From: Amycolatopsis sp. A133
Lineage (GTDB): Bacteria > Actinomycetota > Actinomycetes > Mycobacteriales > Pseudonocardiaceae
Assembly (NCBI RefSeq): GCF_031082405.1
Contig: NZ_JAVHJU010000003.1
Location: 65,219 to 129,218, forward strand
Direction: 5' to 3'
Length of the DNA stretch: 64,000 bases
Shown here: in pieces, positions 43,927 to 52,073 of the stretch
Layout of the letters: every line of letters begins with the position of its first letter
How positions within the stretch are numbered: position 1 is the stretch's first letter
Program-made: the position numbers and the translations under genes
The notes under the pieces: generated by a model
Database searches by the model: none
Seen by the model: the letters and a program-made list of their open reading frames with translations, nothing else
Told to the model about the DNA's origin: nothing

Positions 43927-44231
43927 TCCATGGTGATCTTGACTGACCCTTCGGCTTTGCCGTCGGCGAACATCGCGGTGATCTTGCCGGCTTCCATGGC
44001 GAAACCCACCGAGAACTCGACCGTGGTCTTCTCCGGTTGCATTGCCTTCAGCGCCTTGCGCAGCTCACCGGTGAAGTCCTTGATCGAGTCCAGCGCGCCG
44101 GAGAGGCTGGGCAGCCCGGCAGCGACCTTCTGCTCTCCCCCACCCTCGCCGATCGCGTCTAGATCCACGACGGGCACGACAACGGTCTCGCCGCCCGGTG
44201 TCTCCGCCTGCACCAACATCGTGTCGGCCAT
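43911..44231 (-). CDS. trypsin-co-occurring domain 1 (Trypco1/CU044_2847-like) protein
   Basis: 106 aa from the ATG at 44231 (CGGAGGAG upstream). The small domain (VQAETPGGETVVVPVVDLD, LDSIKDFTGELRKALKAM, TVEFSVGFAMEAGKITAMFA, EGSVKITMEW) closely follows the Trypco1 pattern: an N-terminal strand pair, an amphipathic helix and a C-terminal beta hairpin. Such proteins are encoded next to trypsin-like proteases of conflict systems and are thought to be their substrates or regulators. It is the first gene of the operon; the protease gene starts inside it. Confidence 0.82.
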   Translation of the reverse strand: MADTMLVQAETPGGETVVVPVVDLDAIGEGGGEQKVAAGLPSLSGALDSIKDFTGELRKALKAMQPEKTTVEFSVGFAMEAGKITAMFADGKAEGSVKITMEWAKD

Positions 44232-44279
44232 TCCCACGCTCCTCCGGTCGCAATACGAGTCGTACGCGCGGGGTTCGCC

Positions 44280-44931
44280 GTTACCGAAACGCGCGGCGCA
44301 CGGCCGAACTCGAAATCGCCCAAGCCCACCCGGAGCGGCCCAGTGGCGACAGGTCATCGAGGACGCCCTCGGCGAAACGCTGCGCTTGCAGGACCTTGCC
44401 AGCGACCTGCTCCTGCTGAAACGCCTGGACGCCGCCAGCCTCGACCTTGAAGACACCGTCGACCTGGTAGTCCTCATCACCGAGGAGACCGGCAGGCCGA
44501 CGCCCGCGCAACTCACGCTCACTCGTGATGTTCCGCCGCCCGGAACGGTGCACGTCCGCGGCCGACGCGCACTGCTGGCGCGGCTCCTGGGCAATCTGCT
44601 CGACAACGCCGAATGCTATGCCGAGCACAACATCACCGTCCGACTCGTCGCCACCAGAACCGAGGCTTTCCTCGACGTCGCCAACGACGGACCCGCCATT
44701 CCCGCAGCCGACCGTGAACGCATCTTCGACCGCTTCACCCGCCTTGACGACGCCCGCACCCGTGACACCGGCGGCACCGGCCTCGGCCTGTCGATCACCC
44801 GCCGAATCGCCGCCGTCCACCACGGCACACTCAGCGTCGATGAGATCGACCGCGGCGCACGCTTTACCGTACGCATCCACTCACCACAGCCGACGTCCCC
44901 GGCCGAACTGACCAGCGCGAGGGCCTGTTGA
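44280..44931 (+). pseudogene. truncated, frameshifted sensor histidine kinase
   Basis: The 3' 190 codons encode a clear HATPase_c domain: N box RLLGNLLDNAECYAEH, G1 VANDGPAIP, F box RIFDRFTR and G2 GGTGLGLSI, preceded by part of the dimerisation helix (QDLASDLLLLKRLD). The first 20 residues (AELEIAQAHPERP) are in another frame, with the shift near 44330. The sensor part, the phosphorylated histidine region and any start codon are absent. It is a relic of a two-component kinase, oriented opposite to the defence operons on both sides. Confidence 0.72.
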
Positions 44932-44943
44932 CGTTCGTTTCAC

Positions 44944-46296
44944 TCAGCCACAGCGGCGTCGTGACAGCAGCTCGGCAAGGCCGTTTATGATCGTGGTCTC
45001 GACAGCACCGTCTTGGCCCTGGCTGCGGAAGTGGCCGATCAGGCCGTAGCAGCACATCGCACCACCACCGATCTGCGGGTGATCGGGTGACCAGCCGCTG
45101 GCGTACTGCCATGCCCCGCCGGCGGCCAGGAGGTCGTCGGTGGGCAGGTAGGCCGGTAGCTCTCCGGTATACCCGAGCACCCAGGCCCCGTCTGGGCCGC
45201 CATGGCGCTGCCGGAGCCGAGCTGCGTAGCCGGCGACCGGTTCGCCGCTGATCATCGCGATCCGCAGAGGTTCCCCGCCCGTGAAGACCCACCCTTGCAG
45301 CGGCACTGTCACGCCGGTGGCGTATGAGCCGTCGTCGATCTGGCCGATCATGATCTCGGCGTGCCGGCGCATCCATCCCGGCATCGCCGTGTTGGCCTGG
45401 CGGGCGGCGAACTGCTGCCGAAAGCCGTCGAGATCGGGCGGGAGATCAAGGGGAACGTCAAGCTCGGCATAGGCACTCTCAACAGGCCCGGACACCGGCC
45501 GCCCCGGCGACGCCGCGGCCCTGACGACCGCCTCGCCGAGCCCGGCACCGGCAGCTTCCACACCGATCCAGCTGTTCACCGGTTCCGGGTTCTGGTCGCC
45601 GGCCGCGCCGGGCAGGAACTGCGCGAACACCCCGGTCGACTGTTCGATCACCGCGATCGCTCGACCCGGGTAGTCGGCATCGAACTCGGCCAGCATCGGC
45701 GCCGCGACCGGGTGGCAGCCATAGCCGAACAGGATCGTCAGCGGATCCCCGCCCGCAGAGCGGGCCACGAGCACAGGCAACTGCGTCTCGACCTCGGGCA
45801 TCGCCTCGCGGTTGATCGAGAACGACTGACCCGTGACCTGGTAATCAAGCACGCATGGGCGAGCCGGGGCGGCCAGGGTATCCCGCACCAGGGCGACGAC
45901 CCGCTCCCCGACCCACTCGGCGTAGGCGGTGATCAGGTCCAGCTGCTGCGAATTGGTGATGTTGTACAGCGTGTAAGCTGTGACGTCCGTGCTGACCACT
46001 GGCCCGTTGTGTGTATGCGTGGCCGTCAGCACGAAGTCCGCGGAGCCGACACCCAGCCCGACCACCGCCGCCCGGATCCGCTGGTGCAGCCGGCGCGGAA
46101 ATCCGAGCAGATCGGCGGTCACCAGCACAGACGGATTCCCGGCCATCCACAACACTGTGCACCGGACCGTCAGCGGCGTACACGTTCCCGTCGCGATCCT
46201 CGGAGTATCGAGACCGTATCCGGCCAACGCGATACCGGGCGGTGGCGTGATGTCCGCCTTCCCGGTAGCCACCTCAGTCCGGATCGTCGGCCCCAT
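44944..46296 (-). CDS. neutral/alkaline ceramidase-like protein, copy 2 (no signal peptide)
   Basis: 450 aa from ATG 46296 (GGGAGGGG five bases upstream). It begins GKADITPPPGIALAGYGLD and contains ATHTHNGPV and GYGCHPVAA, so both metal-histidine motifs are kept, unlike copy 1. The segment corresponding to the catalytic-serine motif reads GAAGDQNPEPVNS, without the usual SPN. Later it has ISGEPVAGYA and GYTGELPAYLPTDDLL, conserved between the copies. No signal sequence is visible, so this copy should be cytoplasmic while copy 1 is exported. Substrate unknown. Confidence 0.76.
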   Translation of the reverse strand: MGPTIRTEVATGKADITPPPGIALAGYGLDTPRIATGTCTPLTVRCTVLWMAGNPSVLVTADLLGFPRRLHQRIRAAVVGLGVGSADFVLTATHTHNGPVVSTDVTAYTLYNITNSQQLDLITAYAEWVGERVVALVRDTLAAPARPCVLDYQVTGQSFSINREAMPEVETQLPVLVARSAGGDPLTILFGYGCHPVAAPMLAEFDADYPGRAIAVIEQSTGVFAQFLPGAAGDQNPEPVNSWIGVEAAGAGLGEAVVRAAASPGRPVSGPVESAYAELDVPLDLPPDLDGFRQQFAARQANTAMPGWMRRHAEIMIGQIDDGSYATGVTVPLQGWVFTGGEPLRIAMISGEPVAGYAARLRQRHGGPDGAWVLGYTGELPAYLPTDDLLAAGGAWQYASGWSPDHPQIGGGAMCCYGLIGHFRSQGQDGAVETTIINGLAELLSRRRCG

Positions 46297-46679
46297 GCTG
46301 TCCCCTCCCAAGATCACCCTCTTTCATCACGCGGACCCCGGCGTCGCCGGAGGACTCCACGAGCGCGGCGCCACCGACGAGGCCGGATACTGTCTCCGGT
46401 ACGCGCACCTGGTGCTGGAGGCGGTCACGGTCACAGCAATTATCACCGGACAGCGACTTTACGGGCACTTGACGAGCGCAATAGGGTGCCGCACATGCTG
46501 GTCCGCTGGACCGGCTTCGCGCGGTCACGCTGGACGAGATCCAGCCCATGAGCACGGGATGCGGCCCTGCAATCGGCTTCCTCGACGGATCGCTCACCAT
46601 CGTCAGCCTCGACATGACCGCGGCCTGGACCGAAGCGGACTGCCCGGACAAATAGCCGGCCCGCGCCGCGGATTCGTCC
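46297..46679. other. intergenic stretch with a short coding relic
   Basis: No complete gene is seen in these 383 bases. On the plus strand, about 46497-46655 reads as GPLDRLRAVTLDEIQPM, then GPAIGFLDGSLTIVSLDM and TAAWTEADCPDK before a stop. This is sensible protein sequence without an upstream start or the rest of a domain, so I take it as the 3' relic of a lost gene. The left part of the stretch presumably carries the promoter of the ceramidase-like copy 2 gene. Confidence 0.35.
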
Positions 46680-48539
46680 TCATTCCACACCCAGGTGCCG
46701 AAGAACGTCTCGAGCGAACCGGGAAACCCCGTATTCGTTCTTCGAACCCCAATCCGTCTCCCAGAACGAACCGTAGACCAGCACAAGCGCTCGCTTGGCC
46801 CGGGTGAGCCCGACGTAGAACGAACGCCGGTCCTGCGCCAGTCGGTCCGGGTTCGGCTCGGGGTGCACGCGCAACCGTCCCGACCACCGACGACCGGGCA
46901 TGATGCCTTCGACCAGACCCGGCAGGATCACGACATCCCACTCCCGGCCCTTCGCGGAATGGTAGGTAGTCAACGTGACCTTGCCAGCCCGCAACGCGCC
47001 GGCGGCGATGTCCCGCACTTCAAGGCCATACGCGCTGGCAGCCTCTCGGAACTTTCCCAGAGCTTGCTGGTCTCGGACGGCGGAGCTGCCTGCGGCGATA
47101 GCGTCTAGCTCGAGTTCCCGGATCAGGTCGGTCAGCCACGCGTGCAGTGGTGGTTCTTCCGACCGGAAACCGTTGAGCAGGCCGGCGAACTTCCGGCCCG
47201 CGGCACGACGGTCGAGCGGTGGCAGCCCGGCGGCTTCGCGCACCGTAGCGTATGCCCGTACCAGGTCGCCCAAGGTGGCGACCGAGGTCGCACCGGTGTC
47301 CGGGCCCAGTCCAGCCGGCTGATGTCCGGCAACGGCGCGGGCCGCGCAGTCGCGAACGAAGTCGGCGAGCTCACCGCTGGGCAGCCGTTCATCCCGCTCA
47401 TTCACATAGGGAATGCGTCCGGCGTCGAACTCGTCGATCAAGGCCGACAGCAAGGGTCCTCGGGCGGGGTACAAGACCGCGATGTCGTGGCCGGCCACCC
47501 CGCTCGCGAGCAGCGCGTCGATCTTGCCTGCCACGATCGCGGCGTGTTCGTCGAGCCCTCCGTCGGCCATGATCGGCTCGATGGCCCCGTCGTCCGCCCG
47601 GCCGGGCACCGCCCGATAGGTGCGGGGTTCCCGGAGGGCGGCGTGGCTGGCCGCGACGATGGCTTGGCCGCACCGGTAGTTCACCCCGAGGGAGTGGTCG
47701 CGGAAGTCGCCACGTGCGGCCAATTCGTTCAGGTACCGCGGATCGGCGCCGGTGAAGCCCATCACGGACTGATCGGGGTCTCCGAACGCCGCGATACTCA
47801 CGCCTGCCGCGTCGTGCAGGGCGAGCACGAGCGCGTGCAGGACCGGCCCGAGGTCCTGGTACTCGTCCACCACCAGCCACGAGTACCGGGAGGCGAGTAG
47901 TCGGCCGACGGCGGGGTGCTCGCGCACGATGCGCAGCGACCGCGCCACCATCGCGTCGAAGTCCCACCGGCCGGCGCCGAGCAACCGCTCGTCGAACAGC
48001 CGCGCCGAGGCGACCATCGGACTGGTGTCGTCGTCGCCGATCAGTCCGGCGGCGAGTTCCCGGCGTAGCTTGGTGATGGCGGCGGTTTCGTACTGGGCCT
48101 GATTGGACAAGCCGACGTCGTCGAAGCAGCGCTGCAGGAGCCTGACCCACTCGCTGGCCTTGTCGTCGATCACTGTCCCCTGCTCCGGGACCGGGATGCC
48201 GAGCAACGGGCCGTAGGGACGCAGGATGGCCGATAAGCACCAGCTGTGGACCGTGCCGCAGGCCAGCCGACGGCCGGGCCGGATGCCGAGCCGGTCGAGC
48301 CGGGTGGTGATCTCCTGTGCAGCCTGCCGGGTGTAGGTGATGGCAGCCACGCCTTGCCGCGGTGGCACCTGTACGTCCAGCAGGTAGCCTACTTTCGCCA
48401 CCAAGGCGCGGGTTTTCCCGGAACCGGGACCGGCGCGGACCACACTGTCACCGGTGTGGCGGGCCACGGCTCGTTGATCGTCGTTGAGCCCGGCGAGCTC
48501 GGCGGCGAGACTCGGGCTCACCCCTGCCACGATCGTCAC
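46680..48539 (-). CDS. gajB: Gabija GajB, UvrD-like helicase
   Basis: 619 aa, ATG overlapping the gajA stop (ATGA). All main SF1 helicase motifs are visible: Q-motif LNDDQRAVARH, Walker A AGPGSGKT (36-43), motif II WLVVDEYQDL, motif III AFGDPDQSVMGF, motif IV GVNYRCGQ, motif V TYHSAKGREWDVVILPG and motif VI FYVGLTRAKRA. The size is within the range for GajB. In Gabija, GajB is thought to respond to DNA ends or nucleotide changes and work with GajA against phages. Immediate coupling to an OLD-family nuclease gene is the diagnostic arrangement. Confidence 0.88.
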   Translation of the reverse strand: MTIVAGVSPSLAAELAGLNDDQRAVARHTGDSVVRAGPGSGKTRALVAKVGYLLDVQVPPRQGVAAITYTRQAAQEITTRLDRLGIRPGRRLACGTVHSWCLSAILRPYGPLLGIPVPEQGTVIDDKASEWVRLLQRCFDDVGLSNQAQYETAAITKLRRELAAGLIGDDDTSPMVASARLFDERLLGAGRWDFDAMVARSLRIVREHPAVGRLLASRYSWLVVDEYQDLGPVLHALVLALHDAAGVSIAAFGDPDQSVMGFTGADPRYLNELAARGDFRDHSLGVNYRCGQAIVAASHAALREPRTYRAVPGRADDGAIEPIMADGGLDEHAAIVAGKIDALLASGVAGHDIAVLYPARGPLLSALIDEFDAGRIPYVNERDERLPSGELADFVRDCAARAVAGHQPAGLGPDTGATSVATLGDLVRAYATVREAAGLPPLDRRAAGRKFAGLLNGFRSEEPPLHAWLTDLIRELELDAIAAGSSAVRDQQALGKFREAASAYGLEVRDIAAGALRAGKVTLTTYHSAKGREWDVVILPGLVEGIMPGRRWSGRLRVHPEPNPDRLAQDRRSFYVGLTRAKRALVLVYGSFWETDWGSKNEYGVSRFARDVLRHLGVE

Positions 48540-50521
48540 GAGGACGCCGCTTCGCCCGATCCGTTGCGCGCATGGCAGGGACGCTCGATCAGGCCGCTAC
48601 CCCGAACACGCCGCGATATTTGGTCAAGAGCGGCCAAGAGGTAGCCATACGTTCCCAGCGCGATCAGTTCGCCAGTGCTCAGATGGGCCCGCAACGCCAC
48701 CCCCGCTTCCGCATCACCGCTCGTTTCGGCGAAGTCGCGTTCGACTCTTTGCGCGATGCCGGCTCCGGCGGTCTCGACGTGGGCGGCGAGCCGCTGGGCG
48801 TACCGGCCCTTGCTCACGTGCTCGACGCGCCGCAGCACCTCATCGCAGTCGTCGGCGGTGAAGTCGTCCTCGGCGATGGCCGCCATTGCATCGTCGAATC
48901 GCGCGCGCAGTACCGGTGACGTGACCAGCTCCACGTGTGCCGCGCTCAGCTGAGCGGCCAGCAGCGGCACGAGATCGAGCTCGAGCGTCCGGACGCCGAC
49001 GAAGATGCCGTGCGGGACGAGCCACTGCTGCTCCTCAGTGGTGTCCACATCCGGATCGGCGTACTCGAGCAGCGTGGCAATCGCGTCCATCAGCTCGTTC
49101 CGCTCGTCGCCGGGCGGCAGCAGCCGGGCCGCCCTCTTGAGCCCCGCCAAGACGTACTCCCCGTTCCGCAAGGGATCGCCGTCCGTGACGATCACGTGAG
49201 GAACCGCCAGGGCCTTTTCGCCGAGGAGGGACCGGTAGGGCGCGAAGTCGGTGCCGCCGATGTTGGCGACGATCACACCGTGCGCGTCGAGGTCGAACCC
49301 GAGCGCACAGGCCAGGGCCGGCAGGAGGTACGCCTCCGATTGACCTTCGACCAGGATCGCTGCCGAGCAGAACAGCAACTCGGCCCGGCTGACGTCGAGA
49401 TAGCGCTCCAGGTCGGCTCGCTGGACCCGGGAGAGTCCGGCTCGGGCGGTGGTAGCTGCCACCGTGGCACCGGTTTCGTCGCGCCGCAGCAGGACGATGG
49501 CGTCGAGCCGGGTCACCGCGGCGACGTGCGAGCTATGTGTGGTCACCACCAGCCCGGTCTCACTCCGGAGCAAGTAGCGGAACAGCTGGCGTTGCAGGAC
49601 TGGGTGCACGTGGGCTTCCGGCTCCTCGACGGCCAGCACCGTGGCGACGACCGCGCCGGTGGCGCGCCGGGTCTGCAGCCGTTCCAGCAGCAGGCCGAGG
49701 TAGATCACGTTGGCGTTGCCGGTGGAGGTGTCGGCGACGCTGCGCGAGCGGTTGGGATCGACGTAGAGCCGGATCGACCGCAGCAGGCGGGCTGGCGCGC
49801 TGGAGGCGAAGCCGAGGGTCGGGATCACGTCGAGCTGCGGCCCGGCCAGGTCGGCGAGGCGCGCGGAGAGGTCTTCCGCCACCTTGGTGACTTGCTTGTC
49901 CGTGGCCAGCTCGTCCATGACCTCCTGGATACCCTTCGCCGCGGCTTCAAGCGCCGAAGGTGCCGGCGGATTCGCGTCGAGCAGCTCCTGGAGCGGTGAA
50001 CCGCGGTAGCGGGACAGCGCGTCCGCGGCGTCGCGCAGCGCCGGCAGCACGGACAGCGACACGTCACGCCGGACACGCCGGGCGTCGCGGTCACCGTCCG
50101 GGCCACCGACGATGTCGAAGTCGTAGTCGTCGCGGGTGAGCGGCCGGTCGACCTGTTGCGGGTCCACTCGCGGCCGGTAGGTGTAGGCAAGACGGGCAAC
50201 GAGAGGAGTCAGGCTGACGAAGCAGCCGTCGAGCGTCGCTTCGGCCGCTGTGTCGCCCTCGATATCGGTCAGCTCGACTTCGATGCGCACTTCGACGCCG
50301 TCGGCCAGCGTGCCGGGCGCGTAGTCGCAAATGTCCTCGGCCCTCAGCCGTCGGGCACTGTCCGGCAGGTCGGGGTCAAGCACCAGCCGCAAGGCGTGGA
50401 GCAGGTTCGACTTGCCGATACCGTTCTCGCCTAGAATGACCGCGACGGACGGGAACGGGGTGATTTCAAGGGCGCGGAAGTTCCTGAAGTTCTCGACCAC
50501 CACCCTGCTGATACGTAGCAC
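48536..50521 (-). CDS. gajA: Gabija GajA, OLD-family ATPase/TOPRIM nuclease
   Basis: 661 aa from GTG 50521 (AAAGGG upstream). The N-terminal ABC-type ATPase has Walker A GENGIGKS (31-38) and the signature/Walker B region LAVEEPEAHVHP, with VVTTHSSHVAAV after it. The C-terminal TOPRIM domain has AILVEGQSEAYLLPAL, providing the first glutamate, and VIVTDGDPL, providing the aspartate pair. GajA forms tetramers that nick DNA when nucleotide levels fall. It is followed directly by gajB, so the locus is a complete two-gene Gabija system and probably functional. Confidence 0.88.
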   Translation of the reverse strand: MLRISRVVVENFRNFRALEITPFPSVAVILGENGIGKSNLLHALRLVLDPDLPDSARRLRAEDICDYAPGTLADGVEVRIEVELTDIEGDTAAEATLDGCFVSLTPLVARLAYTYRPRVDPQQVDRPLTRDDYDFDIVGGPDGDRDARRVRRDVSLSVLPALRDAADALSRYRGSPLQELLDANPPAPSALEAAAKGIQEVMDELATDKQVTKVAEDLSARLADLAGPQLDVIPTLGFASSAPARLLRSIRLYVDPNRSRSVADTSTGNANVIYLGLLLERLQTRRATGAVVATVLAVEEPEAHVHPVLQRQLFRYLLRSETGLVVTTHSSHVAAVTRLDAIVLLRRDETGATVAATTARAGLSRVQRADLERYLDVSRAELLFCSAAILVEGQSEAYLLPALACALGFDLDAHGVIVANIGGTDFAPYRSLLGEKALAVPHVIVTDGDPLRNGEYVLAGLKRAARLLPPGDERNELMDAIATLLEYADPDVDTTEEQQWLVPHGIFVGVRTLELDLVPLLAAQLSAAHVELVTSPVLRARFDDAMAAIAEDDFTADDCDEVLRRVEHVSKGRYAQRLAAHVETAGAGIAQRVERDFAETSGDAEAGVALRAHLSTGELIALGTYGYLLAALDQISRRVRGSGLIERPCHARNGSGEAASS

Positions 50522-50798
50522 AGCACCCTTTCAACGCCCTGGCCTCGGTCACCCCCGTGACTGTTGTCTTTCTACATTTTTCCCAGACCAACATACGGAC
50601 TGTCACGCATTAGCACCCGTTCGAGTGATTGATCACCCTGTGTTCGGACGTCAATAGATTTCTATCTCGAACGGTTGTTTGTGGAGCGATGCCCCGCCTC
50701 GTAGGCCTGACTAGGTCAGCCGCCACGCCGCCCCCGGGAACCGGCCCAAGCACCAGCCGCCGCGAGGCGCCACGCCGATCCAGACTCGCCCCCCACAG

Positions 50799-51310
50799 AT
50801 GTTCCCTTTGACGATCCTCATCGACGACCAGACCGTCCGAGACTCCTTCGACTGGCGCCTCACGATCGAGGCGCTGCGCGTTGCCTATTCCGGCGACGTT
50901 GCCCACGGCCGGTGGCCGCGCCGCAGCATGGCCCGCGGCGAGCGGAGCTGGTTGCGGACCCTTTCCGGTGTGTCCGCCGACAGCGGCCTAATGGGCGCCA
51001 AGCTGATCGCGGTCTCCACCGAACGGCGGCGACAAAATCGACGGCGTGGTCGCGCTGATCATGGCCCTCGACCGCGCCGTGCACTACACCCCGCCTCGCC
51101 GCTCGGTTTACGACGACGGTGACCTCGAGATCGTCTGGCTGTCATCCCGACTTCGCGATGGTCCGCGGTTCGCTGACCTCGTATACCTCGGTGTCAATCA
51201 GCGAACGGGGGTCACTGTCGGTCGGTGGAACTACCTTGCGAACCAGCCTGATCTCCTGCTCCCACCGCAGAATCCTTTGAACGTCAGACGCTCGTATCGT
51301 CGCTGTCAGC
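50799..51310 (+). pseudogene. relic of an ornithine cyclodeaminase/mu-crystallin-family gene and adjoining fragment
   Basis: The first 75 codons (ILIDDQTVRDSFDWRLTIEA, then AHGRWPRRSMARGERSWLRT, then GLMGAKLIAVSTE) match the N-terminus of the ornithine cyclodeaminase family, including the conserved GxKL segment. The frame then shifts near 51030 (GDKIDGVVALIMALDRAV). The rest of that enzyme is absent; instead a different short stretch follows (GDLEIVWLSSRLRDGPRF, VYLGVNQRTGVTVGRWNYL). The locus is a decayed mosaic. The preceding bases 50522-50798 hold no gene and should contain the Gabija promoter. Confidence 0.5.
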
Positions 51311-51319
51311 GACCGGGTA

Positions 51320-51718
51320 TCACCGACCGACGTTCTGAAGTGGAGTCAGGCCGGACAGCTCAATCTGGAGAGCGGCCCCAGGCGTCCACGAGTTCGGCGT
51401 CTGAGCCTTCATGGAAGGTAGCCCGCCGGAGCCGACGAGCCGCCCGTTCGAGTCGTGTACCAGCACCTGGACATTTTCCGCAGAGAACGCGGCGGCGTTT
51501 CGGATCTCGACCGTCTCGGTGGTTGCGGCGTCGGGCAGATTGTCCCGAACTGTGTGGAGCGTCAGGTAGGGGCGTGTCGCGTAACCCAAGGCTTCCCGGC
51601 TCTCCCTCGCGGCCTTGCGGCTCGCCAGCGCGCTCCTCCATGCGGCGATCGAGGATGCCGTGCCAGCGAGCGCGCTCACGGATCCTGCCACGGCCGATAC
51701 CACCGCTGCGTCGACCAC
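51320..51718 (-). CDS. small membrane-anchored hypothetical protein
   Basis: 132 aa. The N-terminal 27 residues (VVSAVAGSVSALAGTASSIA) form a moderately hydrophobic helix, followed by a basic helix (ASRKAARESREALG) and then a beta-rich domain (RPYLTLHTVRDNL, ETVEIRNAAAFSAENVQVLV). This resembles small single-span actinobacterial proteins whose outer part is an Ig-like fold. No family named. It lies between the Gabija locus and the recombinase, and may belong to the second element. Confidence 0.5.
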   Translation of the reverse strand: MVDAAVVSAVAGSVSALAGTASSIAAWRSALASRKAARESREALGYATRPYLTLHTVRDNLPDAATTETVEIRNAAAFSAENVQVLVHDSNGRLVGSGGLPSMKAQTPNSWTPGAALQIELSGLTPLQNVGR

Positions 51719-51842
51719 CGAATCTCCTAACTTCCAGCGCGGTCCACGTTCACCGCTCTGTCAGCCAATACCTCGCGGAGACGCTACCGGGTCTGGAGGG
51801 CATGCGGTGGCTATTGCCTTGGCCTGTGTCTGTGTGTCGGCC

Positions 51843-52073
51843 CTAGCTGTCGTGGCGGTCTTCTGCCTTGCCTGCCAAGTTCGAGGGCGCGTGAACTTGG
51901 TCAGATCGAGCAGCCGCTTCTGCGGCCTGTAGAGCATCGAGGTCAACATCCGAAGCCTCCGCGACGGTTTGCAATGCGGCCGTTCGAGTGCAGATCAGGC
52001 CCGAACCCGTCACCGGTGCAGGGCGACTGCGTTCCTCCCTCAGCCGAACCACCTCAAGCGCCGAGGTCCACAA
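51843..52073 (-). CDS. possible small hypothetical protein divergent from recombinase 2
   Basis: An open frame of 76 codons. The second half reads plausibly as a helical protein (CTRTAALQTVAEASDVDLDA), while the first part overlaps the recombinase's start region. No domain and no strong ribosome-binding site. It could be a small element gene or a chance frame; I list it only because the composition of the second half looks coding. Confidence 0.28.
   Translation of the reverse strand: MWTSALEVVRLREERSRPAPVTGSGLICTRTAALQTVAEASDVDLDALQAAEAAARSDQVHAPSNLAGKAEDRHDS

Noticed and set aside
42835..44900. A 698-codon open frame on the plus strand
   Set aside because: Most of it is antisense to the trypsin-VMAP and Trypco1 genes. 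Only its last 190 codons, the histidine kinase relic, have coding sense.
51046..51846. A plus-strand gene of 266 codons
   Set aside because: Only its first part has coding sense, as part of the decayed cyclodeaminase mosaic; the rest is antisense to the membrane-anchored gene at 51320-51718.
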